Part shown: positions 37,123 through 45,388 of the stretch, one piece after another
How the letters are laid out: every line of letters begins with the position of its first letter
How positions within the stretch are numbered: position 1 is the first letter of the stretch
Assembly: GCF_947487805.1 (NCBI RefSeq)
Contig: NZ_CANKXW010000004.1
Span: 186,001 to 250,000 of the forward strand
Direction: 5' to 3'
DNA length: 64,000 bases
DNA from: an uncultured Tateyamaria sp.
GTDB taxonomy: Bacteria > Pseudomonadota > Alphaproteobacteria > Rhodobacterales > Rhodobacteraceae
Notes under the pieces: model-generated
Seen by the model: only the letters and a program-made list of their open reading frames with translations
Database searches by the model: none
Told to the model about the DNA's origin: nothing
Made by a program: the position numbers and the translations under genes

Positions 37123-38430
37123 CTAGAGCACATAGCGGCTGACATCGGTTGACCGCGCCAGTTCGCCCAAATGCGTTTTCACGAATGCCGCATCGACCGT
37201 TATCGCGTCGCCGCTGCGGTCGGGCGCGGTAAAGGACAGCTCCTCGAACACCCGCTCCATCACGGTATAAAGCCGCCGCGCGCCAATGTTCTCGACACTT
37301 TGGTTTACTTCGGCGGCGATGCGGGCCAAGGCGCGGATGCCGTCGGGCTCGAAGGTGACGGTGACTTCTTCGGTCGCCATCAGGGCCGTGTATTGCAGGG
37401 TCAGCGCGTTGTCGGTCTCTTCTAGGATGCGCACAAAATCGTCTTCGGTCAGGGCGCGCAGTTCCACGCGGATCGGCAGGCGCCCCTGCAATTCGGGCAA
37501 CAGGTCGGACGGTTTGGCGATGTGAAAGGCACCCGACGCAATGAACAGGATGTGGTCGGTCTTGACCGGCCCGTGCTTGGTGCTGACGGTGGTGCCTTCG
37601 ATCAGGGGCAGCAGGTCGCGCTGCACACCTTCGCGGCTGACGTCACCGCCGCGCGCATCCGACCGGGCACAGACCTTGTCGATTTCGTCCAGAAAGACGA
37701 TCCCGTTCTCCTGCACCGACTCCAGCGCCGTCTTGGTGACCGTTTCGTCGTCCAGCAACTTGTCAGCCTCTTCGCCGATCAGCAGATCATAGCTTTGGGC
37801 GACGGTCAGGCGCTTGCGCGTGGTGCGCCCACCCATCGCCTTGCCGAACAGATCGCCAAGGTTCATCATCCCCATGTTGCTGCCGGGTTGGCCGGGAATG
37901 TCCATCATGGGAAACGGGTTTGAGGTGTCGGCCACGTCGAGCTCGATCACCGTGTCGTCCAGCTCTCCGGATTTCAGCTTCTTGCGAAACATCTCGCGGG
38001 TGCCTTCGCGTGCGTCCTTGCCTGCTATCGCCTCGATAACACGGTCTTCGGCGGCCTTATGGGCGTTTGCCTTGACGTCCTCGCGCATGTGGTCACGCGT
38101 CTGCGCGATGGCAGCGTCAACCAGATCACGGATGATCTGTTCGACATCCCGCCCGACATAGCCAACCTCGGTGAACTTGGTGGCCTCGACCTTGAGGAAC
38201 GGCGCGCGCGCCAGCTTGGCCAACCGGCGGCTGATCTCGGTTTTGCCCACGCCGGTGGGGCCGATCATCAGGATGTTCTTGGGATACACCTCGTCCCGCA
38301 GATCGTCGTTCAGCTGCTTGCGCCGCCAGCGATTGCGCAGCGCCACGGCCACGGCCCGCTTGGCATCCGCCTGCCCGATGATGAAACGGTCCAGCTCTGA
38401 AACAATCTCGCGGGGGGTCAGGTCTGTCAT
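37123..38430 (-). CDS. hslU: HslUV protease ATPase subunit HslU
   Basis: HslU is the AAA+ unfoldase that feeds the HslV peptidase in the cytosol. The 435-aa protein has the N-domain [20 protein letters not shown], Walker [17 protein letters not shown], Walker [12 protein letters not shown] and the sensor-2 region [12 protein letters not shown]; it ends in RYVL, close to the C-terminal tail that activates HslV. AGGAGAG precedes the ATG. Unlike in enterobacteria, hslV does not directly adjoin: it lies 1.6 kb upstream, beyond an aldo/keto reductase and a DM13 gene. Confidence 0.97.
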   Translation of the reverse strand: MTDLTPREIVSELDRFIIGQADAKRAVAVALRNRWRRKQLNDDLRDEVYPKNILMIGPTGVGKTEISRRLAKLARAPFLKVEATKFTEVGYVGRDVEQIIRDLVDAAIAQTRDHMREDVKANAHKAAEDRVIEAIAGKDAREGTREMFRKKLKSGELDDTVIELDVADTSNPFPMMDIPGQPGSNMGMMNLGDLFGKAMGGRTTRKRLTVAQSYDLLIGEEADKLLDDETVTKTALESVQENGIVFLDEIDKVCARSDARGGDVSREGVQRDLLPLIEGTTVSTKHGPVKTDHILFIASGAFHIAKPSDLLPELQGRLPIRVELRALTEDDFVRILEETDNALTLQYTALMATEEVTVTFEPDGIRALARIAAEVNQSVENIGARRLYTVMERVFEELSFTAPDRSGDAITVDAAFVKTHLGELARSTDVSRYVL

Positions 38431-38564
38431 AACGCTCTCCTATTGGACTGCATGTAACCTTTGATCACAGAAACGCAACCACGCTCACGTCCGCGTGGGG
38501 GGAGATGCAATATGCGAAACGATCTGCCATGTTCTCGTCATTACCAACCCACGGAGTATCCCCG

Positions 38565-38939
38565 ATGAACCGCCGCAACTTTCTGACTTTCACTGCTGTC
38601 GGCCTTGCCACGCTTCCCGCGTCATCCCTGTTTGCTGGCGGTCATGGCCGCACCGGCACGTTCAAAGGCGCCAGCAACCACGTTACCACCGGTACCGCCG
38701 AGATTGCAGGGAACAAGGTCAACTTGCTGGCCGATTTCACATTCGATGGCGCCCCTGACCCCAAAGTTGCGCTGGGCAAGAACGGCTATGACAAGGACAC
38801 GCTCATGGGTCTGCTGAAGTCCAACAACGGCGCATCCAGCTATGAGATCCCCGCTGGTATCGACGCCAGCCAGTATAACGAAGTCTGGATCTGGTGCGAA
38901 AAGTTCAACGTGCCGCTGGGCGTTGCCAAGCTGAACTGA
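38565..38939 (+). CDS. DM13-domain secreted protein
   Basis: This 124-aa protein begins MNRRNFLTFTAVGLATLP, a signal peptide with an RRNFL twin-arginine-like motif. The rest (GTFKGASNHVTTGTAEI ... YNEVWIWCEKFNVPLGVAKL) matches the DM13 domain, with the conserved Cys in VWIWCEKFNVPLG; DM13 is proposed to be a redox or electron-transfer module. GGAG precedes the ATG at 38565. It is the only plus-strand gene between hslU and hslV, has its own 134-bp upstream gap, and is followed by a strong terminator. Function is unknown. Confidence 0.85.
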   Translation: MNRRNFLTFTAVGLATLPASSLFAGGHGRTGTFKGASNHVTTGTAEIAGNKVNLLADFTFDGAPDPKVALGKNGYDKDTLMGLLKSNNGASSYEIPAGIDASQYNEVWIWCEKFNVPLGVAKLN

Positions 38940-38962
38940 TCCACGCGCTGATCATCGATCTT

Positions 38963-38990
38963 GGGCCGCAGTCACCGCTGCGGCCCTTTT
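38963..38990 (+). terminator. Intrinsic terminator after the DM13 gene
   Basis: GGGCCGCAG (38963-38971) and CTGCGGCCC (38978-38986) pair perfectly over 9 bp with a 6-nt loop and are followed by TTTT. It lies between the convergent DM13 and aldo/keto reductase genes and is oriented to end DM13 transcription. Confidence 0.85.
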
Positions 38991-38994
38991 GGTT

Positions 38995-40032
38995 TCAGCC
39001 AAGTGCTTTGGTCAGCATTTCGTCGGTCATCATCGTATCGAACCAATGCGGATAGCGTTTGCCCGGCATGCCCGCCGCGCTGAGCGCGTCCAGCTGTTCC
39101 GCCGACAACGTCAAACCGGGTGCCGCCAGCGCCGCATCCATATGGCTGCGTTTCGAGGCCCCAAAGATCACCGTGTGATCGCGCTTCTGTGCCAGCACCC
39201 AAGCCAGTGCGACAGTCGCGGGATGTGCGTCATGGGCTTTGGCAATATTGGTCAGTGTGGAAATCGCTGTATGCGCGACGCTCTTGTCCACATCCAGAAA
39301 ATCGCCACCCACGGACAGCCGCCCGTCGCCGTCATCCAGGTTGTCCGGGTCATATTTTCCGGACAAAAGACCACCCGCCAGCGGCGACCACGCCATGAGG
39401 CTGCCGCCCAGTTCGCCCAGCATCGGAAGCACATCCTGTTCGATGTCTCGCGCAACCGCATTGTACAGATACTGCCCGGCGACAAAGGGCGTCATCCGGT
39501 GGTCGCGCTGGTACTGAATAGCGCGCGCGCCCTGCCACGCAGGCCAGTTCGAGAATCCGATATACCGCACCTTGCCGTGATCCACCGCGATTTGCAGCGC
39601 GGCCAACGTTTCCTCGATCGGGGTGGAGAAATCCGTTTTGTGCAGGACCAGAAGGTCGATGTGATCCATCCCCATGCGGGTCAGACTACCGTCGATCTGC
39701 TTCTGGATATGCCCGCGGCTTAGCCCGGTATCATTGATCTGATCGCTTTGGCGGAACCCCAGCTTGGTGCACACAACGGCCTCGTTCCGCCGTTTGCCCA
39801 GCGCCTTGCCAAGGATCTCTTCGGATTCGCCGTTGGAATACCCGTCCGCCGTGTCAAAGAAGTTCACGCCATGGTCCAGCGCATGCTGCACCATATCCGT
39901 TGCCGCGTCCTGTCCGACATTGGCCACACCGGGGATCCATTCGGACCCAAGGTTGAATGTCATCGTGCCAAAGCACATGCGGCTGACGATCAGACCACTA
40001 TTGCCCAGTTTGGTATATGTCATCTCGGTCAT
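38995..40032 (-). CDS. Aldo/keto reductase
   Basis: This 345-aa NADPH-dependent oxidoreductase has the AKR landmarks: [19 protein letters not shown] (catalytic Asp and Tyr, split [11 protein letters not shown]), the catalytic Lys in VVCTKLGF, His in LLVLHKTD and the cofactor region [13 protein letters not shown]. Sequence order resembles the Tas/YajO subgroup. The substrate is unknown. It overlaps hslV by 4 nt (ATGA), so it is co-transcribed with the protease subunit, an odd pairing that may link it to stress. Confidence 0.92.
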   Translation of the reverse strand: MTEMTYTKLGNSGLIVSRMCFGTMTFNLGSEWIPGVANVGQDAATDMVQHALDHGVNFFDTADGYSNGESEEILGKALGKRRNEAVVCTKLGFRQSDQINDTGLSRGHIQKQIDGSLTRMGMDHIDLLVLHKTDFSTPIEETLAALQIAVDHGKVRYIGFSNWPAWQGARAIQYQRDHRMTPFVAGQYLYNAVARDIEQDVLPMLGELGGSLMAWSPLAGGLLSGKYDPDNLDDGDGRLSVGGDFLDVDKSVAHTAISTLTNIAKAHDAHPATVALAWVLAQKRDHTVIFGASKRSHMDAALAAPGLTLSAEQLDALSAAGMPGKRYPHWFDTMMTDEMLTKALG

Positions 40033-40586
40033 TTGCGGATCGTCTCCACGGTCAGGTTGCCATTGGTGTAGACACAGATGTCGGACGCAATCGCCATGGC
40101 ATCCCGCGCCACCTGTTCGGCGTTGCGGTCGCTGTCCATCATGCCGCGCGCCGCAGCCAGGGCATAGTTCCCACCCGATCCGATGGCCGTCACGTCGTGT
40201 TCGGGTTCGAGAACGTCGCCCGCCCCGGTGATGACAAAGAGATCGTCGCCATCCGTCACGATCAGCATCGCCTCCAGCTTTTGCAGGTATTTGTCCGTCC
40301 GCCAGTCCTTGGCCAGATCGACGCTGGCGCGCGCCAGTTGTCCAGGTGTCGCCTCCAGCTTGGTCTCCAAGCGTTCCAGCAGGGTAAAGGCATCGGCGGT
40401 CGATCCGGCGAACCCGGCCACAACGTCATAGCCGCCGGGGCTGAGGCGGCGAACCTTGCGCGCCGTGCCCTTGATCACCGTCTGGCCCAGCGATACCTGA
40501 CCATCTCCGGCAATGACGACTTCGCCGCCCTTTTTCACCCCGATGATTGTGGTCCCGTGCCAGCCGGGAAACTCTGATGTGCTCAT
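40029..40586 (-). CDS. hslV: HslUV protease peptidase subunit HslV
   Basis: HslV is the threonine-type, proteasome-like peptidase of the HslUV complex. The 185-aa precursor starts [20 protein letters not shown]; removal of the first 11 residues would expose Thr12 as the nucleophile (HG followed by TT). AGDGQVSLG and [13 protein letters not shown] are the conserved active-site surroundings. A likely heat-shock promoter lies upstream. It heads an operon with the aldo/keto reductase, while hslU is separate. Confidence 0.97.
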   Translation of the reverse strand: MSTSEFPGWHGTTIIGVKKGGEVVIAGDGQVSLGQTVIKGTARKVRRLSPGGYDVVAGFAGSTADAFTLLERLETKLEATPGQLARASVDLAKDWRTDKYLQKLEAMLIVTDGDDLFVITGAGDVLEPEHDVTAIGSGGNYALAAARGMMDSDRNAEQVARDAMAIASDICVYTNGNLTVETIRK

Positions 40587-40605
40587 GTGGGGCCTCCGTC
40601 CATTG

Positions 40606-40643
40606 TTCAGGGATATATGGCTTTGCCCGCCGGTCAGAGCAAG
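40606..40643 (-). promoter_or_regulatory. Putative RpoH (heat-shock sigma) promoter of hslV
   Basis: On the minus strand CCCTTG (CTTG at 40643-40640) and CCATATAT (40620-40613) are separated by 19 nt, resembling RpoH promoters (CTTG then C-rich/CCATAT). Transcription would begin about 20 nt upstream of the hslV ATG. hslV is a classical heat-shock gene, which supports the call. Confidence 0.5.
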
Positions 40644-40687
40644 GGCCGCACCTTGCCCCCGTTTTGCACGACTTCTAATGTGCGGGC

Positions 40688-41599
40688 ATGGCCCAACCCA
40701 AACGCGCGCGCTTTTACCTTGAGGATGATCTGCGCAAGAGTGCTGTGGCAGGGAAACACAATTTCATCGCCAGGATCACTTCTGTCCTGCATTCCGCCGG
40801 GTTTGAGGTCACGTTTCACCCCAATACCATGGCCGAACGGATCAAGGCCGCAGGGCGACGGGGCTATGCCTTGTGCCATATGACGCCCCCGCCAAACGCC
40901 AGGTCGCTGACATTCCGGCGCGTCTATCACTATCCGTTCTGGCAAATTCAGGCGTCTGACCAGCGGTGGGAATGGGACGTGGCGCGCGCAGGCTTTGACG
41001 CCGCCGCCTGTCCGCGCGCAGAGGCGGACCGGTTCTTTGGCTTCTGGCGTAAACGTATCGCCGGGCCGCTGCTGGATCATGTGGCGGATGACGATTTCAT
41101 CTATGTGCCGCTTCAGGGGCGGATCACCGAACAACGCTCCTTCCAATCCTGTAGCCCTATCGAGATGATCCGTAAAACCCGCGCGGCCTTTCCTGACATG
41201 CGGGTTATCGCCACGCTGCACCCCAAGGAAACCTATACCCAAGGTGACATGGCCGAACTTGAGGCGCTGCAAGGCGGTGACCCAAGGCTCGAGGTCGAAA
41301 TGGGCGGCCGCGACCGGCTTCTGCCGCGATGCAGCTTCATAGTCACGCAAACATCCAGCGTCGCCTTTGACGGCATGTTCTTTGGCAAACCGTCGGCAGT
41401 ATTCGGCAAGACCGATTTTCATCACGTGATGGTGGACGGGCGCGACGCAGATGCGTTTGCTGCGGTGCGGGCGCACCGGGCGGACTATGCGGCGTATCTG
41501 TGGTGGTTCTGGCAAAACATGGCGATCAACGCAGGCCATGACAGCGCCGAGGCCAAAATCAGGGCAAAGCTTGCCGCCGCTGGATGGCCGGTGGTGTGA
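40688..41599 (+). CDS. Glycosyltransferase-like protein of unknown function
   Basis: This 303-aa cytosolic protein is not a member of a family I can name with certainty. The second half ([12 protein letters not shown], then [29 protein letters not shown]) resembles the nucleotide-sugar half of GT-B glycosyltransferases and capsule-synthesis (KpsS/KpsC-like) proteins, where a His-Pro motif and a TxxSS...GKP motif bind the donor. The N-terminal part ([10 protein letters not shown] ... [12 protein letters not shown]) has no motif I recognise. No capsule genes adjoin it. It diverges from hslV and converges with trxA. Confidence 0.6.
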   Translation: MAQPKRARFYLEDDLRKSAVAGKHNFIARITSVLHSAGFEVTFHPNTMAERIKAAGRRGYALCHMTPPPNARSLTFRRVYHYPFWQIQASDQRWEWDVARAGFDAAACPRAEADRFFGFWRKRIAGPLLDHVADDDFIYVPLQGRITEQRSFQSCSPIEMIRKTRAAFPDMRVIATLHPKETYTQGDMAELEALQGGDPRLEVEMGGRDRLLPRCSFIVTQTSSVAFDGMFFGKPSAVFGKTDFHHVMVDGRDADAFAAVRAHRADYAAYLWWFWQNMAINAGHDSAEAKIRAKLAAAGWPVV

Positions 41600-41629
41600 T
41601 CGAGCGCCCACCGTTGCGGGCGCCCGATC
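41598..41629. terminator. Imperfect hairpin between the glycosyltransferase-like gene and trxA
   Basis: GATCG-A-GCGCCC and GGGCGC-C-CGATC pair with one mismatch around an 8-nt loop in the 36-bp gap between two convergent genes. It has no T-run, so termination is only suggested by position. Confidence 0.5.
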
Positions 41630-41635
41630 AGTAGA

Positions 41636-41956
41636 TCAGATGGACTCTTCGATCCAAGATTGCAGGGCCGCCTTGGGTTTGGCGCCTGCCATGTTCGACA
41701 CGACCTGCCCGTCCTTGAAGATGAACAGCGCCGGGATACCGCGCACGCCCATCTGGGCCGGGGAATTCGGGTTCGAATCGACGTCGACTTTGACGATCTT
41801 CACCTTGCCTTCCATCTCGGCGGACAGCTCTTCGAGCGCTGGGCCGATCTGTTTGCAGGGGCCGCACCATTCGGCCCAAAAGTCCACGACAACGGGGACA
41901 TCGGAATTTTTGACTTCGGCGTCAAAGGTTGCATCGGTTACGGCCACGGTCGCCAT
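41636..41956 (-). CDS. trxA: Thioredoxin
   Basis: This is a 106-aa cytosolic thioredoxin with the active site WCGPC (Cys31, Cys34) and the cis-Pro segment [12 protein letters not shown]. It reduces disulfides in ribonucleotide reductase, PAPS reductase and others. It lies downstream of addA on the same strand, but a 141-bp gap with palindromic and repeated sequence separates them, so it probably also has its own promoter. Confidence 0.97.
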   Translation of the reverse strand: MATVAVTDATFDAEVKNSDVPVVVDFWAEWCGPCKQIGPALEELSAEMEGKVKIVKVDVDSNPNSPAQMGVRGIPALFIFKDGQVVSNMAGAKPKAALQSWIEESI

Positions 41957-42048
41957 TTCGTCTCTCCTGACAGGATAAAGCGTAGGATCGCAACCTAGGT
42001 AGCCGCCTGCCCATCGTCAAGATATGGCGTGTGTTCGCGGGGACGTGT

Positions 42049-42094
42049 CACGATATCGTGCTGGAAGCGCGTGCAATTATCGTGCTGCAAGCGC
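42049..42094. repeat. Palindrome and imperfect direct repeat upstream of trxA
   Basis: CACGATATCGTG (42049-42060) is a perfect 12-bp palindrome. It overlaps the first copy of a 16-bp direct repeat, ATCGTGCTGGAAGCGC (42055-42070), whose second copy, ATCGTGCTGCAAGCGC (42079-42094), has one mismatch and a 24-bp period. The block lies in the addA-trxA gap and may be an operator for trxA. Confidence 0.6.
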
Positions 42095-42097
42095 CAC

Positions 42098-45000
42098 CTA
42101 GGAAACTTGGCTGGAGGCGCTGACCAACAGGTCATAAGGCAGCAGCATCAATTCGGCCGTCCGGGTCCACAGGATACTCACTTCGATGCTGCGATTGGGA
42201 TAAATCTGTCGCAGCGCCGTGTCATAGGCGGCCATCTGCGCCAACAGGCCAACCGGGCAGGTCGCAGGACTGTCCGGCACCACGCGGTTGCTCTTGAAAT
42301 CAACGACATGCACGGCGCTGGGCGTGACGATCAAGCGGTCGATTGTCCCGTGCATACGCCGTGCTCCCAAATGCGCCGTGACGGACACCTCCGCCAAAGT
42401 GTCACCGGTAAACAGGTGCCGCAAATGCGGTGCGTCCAAAACGGCGCGCGCCTCTGCCTCTGCCTGATCTCTCAACACATCAGACAGTGTTGACGCGGCC
42501 AGGATGTGATCCGCTTTCTGCGGATGCTCCAACACCGCATGAACAAGGGTGCCGTAGGCCTTGGCCGTGTCCTCGTCCAGGCCATCGCCGGGCAGTGCCT
42601 TGGCCCCGCCCAGATCCGACGGGGACAGCGTCGGCTCTGGCACGGTCAGGGCGGGGGCATCGGTTTGAAACAGATCGGGCAGGGACGTATCAGGCGGCGC
42701 AGTCGTGGTATCATCGGTCCAGTCCTCAAACGCCCAGTTCCCGGCTTGATGGCGCAGACCCGCGCCCACGGGCGTGTCCAAGTCCTCGGTGCCGCAGGCC
42801 TTCATCCCCGCTTCGACCCGCTGGTACCAATCGTCGCCATTCTTGTCCAATTCACCGGAGGCAGCAACGATCAGCCACTTTTCCGCCCGTGTTAGAGCCA
42901 CATATAGAAGCCGCAGAGACTCTTCGGCCTGCGCGTCCTTCATCTCCTCCAGACGCGTTTTCATTGCATCCGGCTGTTTCGCGCTCGGCACTTTCCAGAC
43001 AGGTAGGCCCCCCATCTCAACCACTTCGTCCCGGTTCTGGAACGTACGTTTGCCGCACTCGGGCAGGATGACAATGGGCGCCTCAAGCCCCTTGGATCCG
43101 TGCACCGTCATCACCCTGATCTGGTTGGAGGCGCTGTCGACCTGGCGTTTGACCTCCAGATCGTCGGTTTCCATCCACGTCAGGAACCCGGTCAGACTGG
43201 GCACCGCAGATCGTTCATAGGCCAGCGCTTGCGACAGCAATGCGTTGATCCCGTCCTCGGCCTCTGTGCCCAGCCGGGCGAGCAATCGTTTGCGACCACC
43301 GTGCCGTGTCAGAACCCGTTCGATCAGGTCGTACGGCCGCAAGAAATCCACGCTGTCGCGCAGGTCGTGCAGCATAGCGACAGTGTCAGGGTACCTGTCA
43401 CCCTGATCGCGCAGGGCGGGCCACAGATGTTTTTCCGTACGGCGATGTGCCAACGTAAACAGGTCCTGTTCCGTCCATCCAAACAGCGGCGACCGCAAAG
43501 CCGTAGCGAGCGATAGGCTATCATCCGGGGTGGCCAGAAAGGACAGCAGCGCACCCAGATCCTTGACCGCAATCTCGGCCCCGACCTTGAGCCTGTCGGC
43601 ACCCGCAATGGGCAGATCCGCCTCCTTGCAAGCGCGGATCAGATCACCGAACACACCGCTGCGTCGCTGCACGAGGATCAGGAAATCGCGTGGCTGCACC
43701 GGGCGCGCGCCATCCTTGTCCGGGATCAGAACGCGGGTGTCGATCATGTGGCGGATCTGGTCGGCAATCGCCTTGGCCAATATCCGGAACTGATGCTCGG
43801 GGTGCCGCTTGTCGACGGGATCGAACCAATCCTGCTCGGGTTCTTGCTCCGGCTTTGGCACCACGGGCCACAGATCGACCCGCCCCGGGAGGTCCGTGTG
43901 AAAGGCGATGTGGCGGTTGTGCCCGAACCCGGCGTCAGCGGCATTTTCAAATACCGCATCAACCAACCCAAGGATCGCGGGCGACGACCGGAACGAATGG
44001 TCCAGCGTGTTGCTGTTCAGAACCTGGTTCGATTCCGCCAGTTTAGAGCCGAATTCCAGCTGCATCCGGTCGAATTCCCGTGGGTCGGCGCCTTGAAAGG
44101 AATAGATCGATTGCTTCTTGTCGCCGACCACAAAGATGGTGCGCGTCACATCCGCCCGCGCGCCGTCACCGCTGGAAAACTCCTCGGCCAGCTTGCGCAC
44201 CACGTCCCATTGGGCGGGGCTGGTGTCCTGCGCCTCGTCCACCAGAATGTGATCGATGCCACCGTCCAAGCGGTAGAGCACCCAAGCCGCCACAGCGCTG
44301 TTGCCCAGCAGAAAGCGCGCCTTCTGGATCAGGTCGTCAAAGTCGAGCCATCCGCGCCGATCCTTGGCCCGTTTGTACATCGCGGCAAAGCGATGCGCGA
44401 ACCGGTGCAGCGTAACTGTCCGCTCTGCCGCCTCCAGTGCCAGCCGTGCGGCGCGCGCGGCCTCGACCCGGTCGATCAGCGCTTCCATCTGGGCAAGCAG
44501 ATGCGCGGCCTCTTTCTGCGTGGCCTTGGTCGGGAACCGTTTTTTGCGCGTGCCTGCCTGGGTCAGGAACGCGGCCTCGGCGATGGAAATGCTGTGCGGG
44601 TCCAGCGACACGATGGTTTGCAGCGTCGCGCCCACCGCGCTGTCGGTGACGCCCTGCGCCAGCAGGATGGGGATCAGGTCCTGCAACATTTCCCAGTCGC
44701 CCGGCGCAAACGTGTCCGCGACGATCCGGTCATGGCTTAGATCGCGGGGCTGTCCAAAGACCTCCAGCACATCGCCCAGCGACAGGTCGCGGAATGCATC
44801 GGCGCGTCCGGCGATCTCCTTGGTCAGCTTCAGGAAATCCTCGCCATTATACTGCCCCGCCAGCGCGGTCAGGATCGGCGCATCCGTGCCCTCGGCCATC
44901 TGATCGACCAATTCCGCGCGCAGCATGTCCGCCGCGCGATCCTCGATCTCGGTAAATTGGGGGCTCACCCCAGCCTCCAGCGGGAACCGCCGCAACAGCG

Positions 45001-45388
45001 ATGCGCAGAACGAGTGGATCGTCTGAATCTTCAGACCGCCGGGGGTTTCAATCGCGCGTGCAAACAGCGTGCGCGCCTCGCGCAGGTCATCCTCGGTTGG
45101 CTTGCGGTCGAGGCCCAGTTCGGCCAGCGCATCAATCAGATCGTCATCACCCAGCATTGCCCACGCGCCCAACCGTTTGAACAGGCGGTTCTGCATCTCG
45201 GACGCGGCGGCCTTGGTGTATGTCAGGCAGAGGATGTGCTGCGGTTGCACGTTTTCCAGCAGCAGGCGCGCGACACGGTCGGTCAGCACCCGCGTCTTGC
45301 CCGACCCGGCATTGGCCGACAGCCACGTGGACGCAAGCGGTTGCGCGGCCTCGTGCTGACGGCGGGTAGCATCGTGCAGTTCGGTCAT
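42098..45388 (-). CDS. addA: Double-strand break repair helicase/nuclease AddA
   Basis: AddA is the UvrD-like helicase and nuclease subunit of AddAB, which resects double-strand breaks for RecA. The 1096-aa product has Walker A SANAGSGKTRVL near residue 25, CLTYTKAAASEM, Walker B HILVDEAQDTSPAQW, VVGDKKQSIYSFQGADP, the motif VMTVHGSKGLEAPIV and a C-terminal RecB-type nuclease with HVVDFKSNRVVP. The ATG at 45388 overlaps the addB stop as ATGA; the frame's earlier start lies within addB. Confidence 0.96.
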   Translation of the reverse strand: MTELHDATRRQHEAAQPLASTWLSANAGSGKTRVLTDRVARLLLENVQPQHILCLTYTKAAASEMQNRLFKRLGAWAMLGDDDLIDALAELGLDRKPTEDDLREARTLFARAIETPGGLKIQTIHSFCASLLRRFPLEAGVSPQFTEIEDRAADMLRAELVDQMAEGTDAPILTALAGQYNGEDFLKLTKEIAGRADAFRDLSLGDVLEVFGQPRDLSHDRIVADTFAPGDWEMLQDLIPILLAQGVTDSAVGATLQTIVSLDPHSISIAEAAFLTQAGTRKKRFPTKATQKEAAHLLAQMEALIDRVEAARAARLALEAAERTVTLHRFAHRFAAMYKRAKDRRGWLDFDDLIQKARFLLGNSAVAAWVLYRLDGGIDHILVDEAQDTSPAQWDVVRKLAEEFSSGDGARADVTRTIFVVGDKKQSIYSFQGADPREFDRMQLEFGSKLAESNQVLNSNTLDHSFRSSPAILGLVDAVFENAADAGFGHNRHIAFHTDLPGRVDLWPVVPKPEQEPEQDWFDPVDKRHPEHQFRILAKAIADQIRHMIDTRVLIPDKDGARPVQPRDFLILVQRRSGVFGDLIRACKEADLPIAGADRLKVGAEIAVKDLGALLSFLATPDDSLSLATALRSPLFGWTEQDLFTLAHRRTEKHLWPALRDQGDRYPDTVAMLHDLRDSVDFLRPYDLIERVLTRHGGRKRLLARLGTEAEDGINALLSQALAYERSAVPSLTGFLTWMETDDLEVKRQVDSASNQIRVMTVHGSKGLEAPIVILPECGKRTFQNRDEVVEMGGLPVWKVPSAKQPDAMKTRLEEMKDAQAEESLRLLYVALTRAEKWLIVAASGELDKNGDDWYQRVEAGMKACGTEDLDTPVGAGLRHQAGNWAFEDWTDDTTTAPPDTSLPDLFQTDAPALTVPEPTLSPSDLGGAKALPGDGLDEDTAKAYGTLVHAVLEHPQKADHILAASTLSDVLRDQAEAEARAVLDAPHLRHLFTGDTLAEVSVTAHLGARRMHGTIDRLIVTPSAVHVVDFKSNRVVPDSPATCPVGLLAQMAAYDTALRQIYPNRSIEVSILWTRTAELMLLPYDLLVSASSQVS

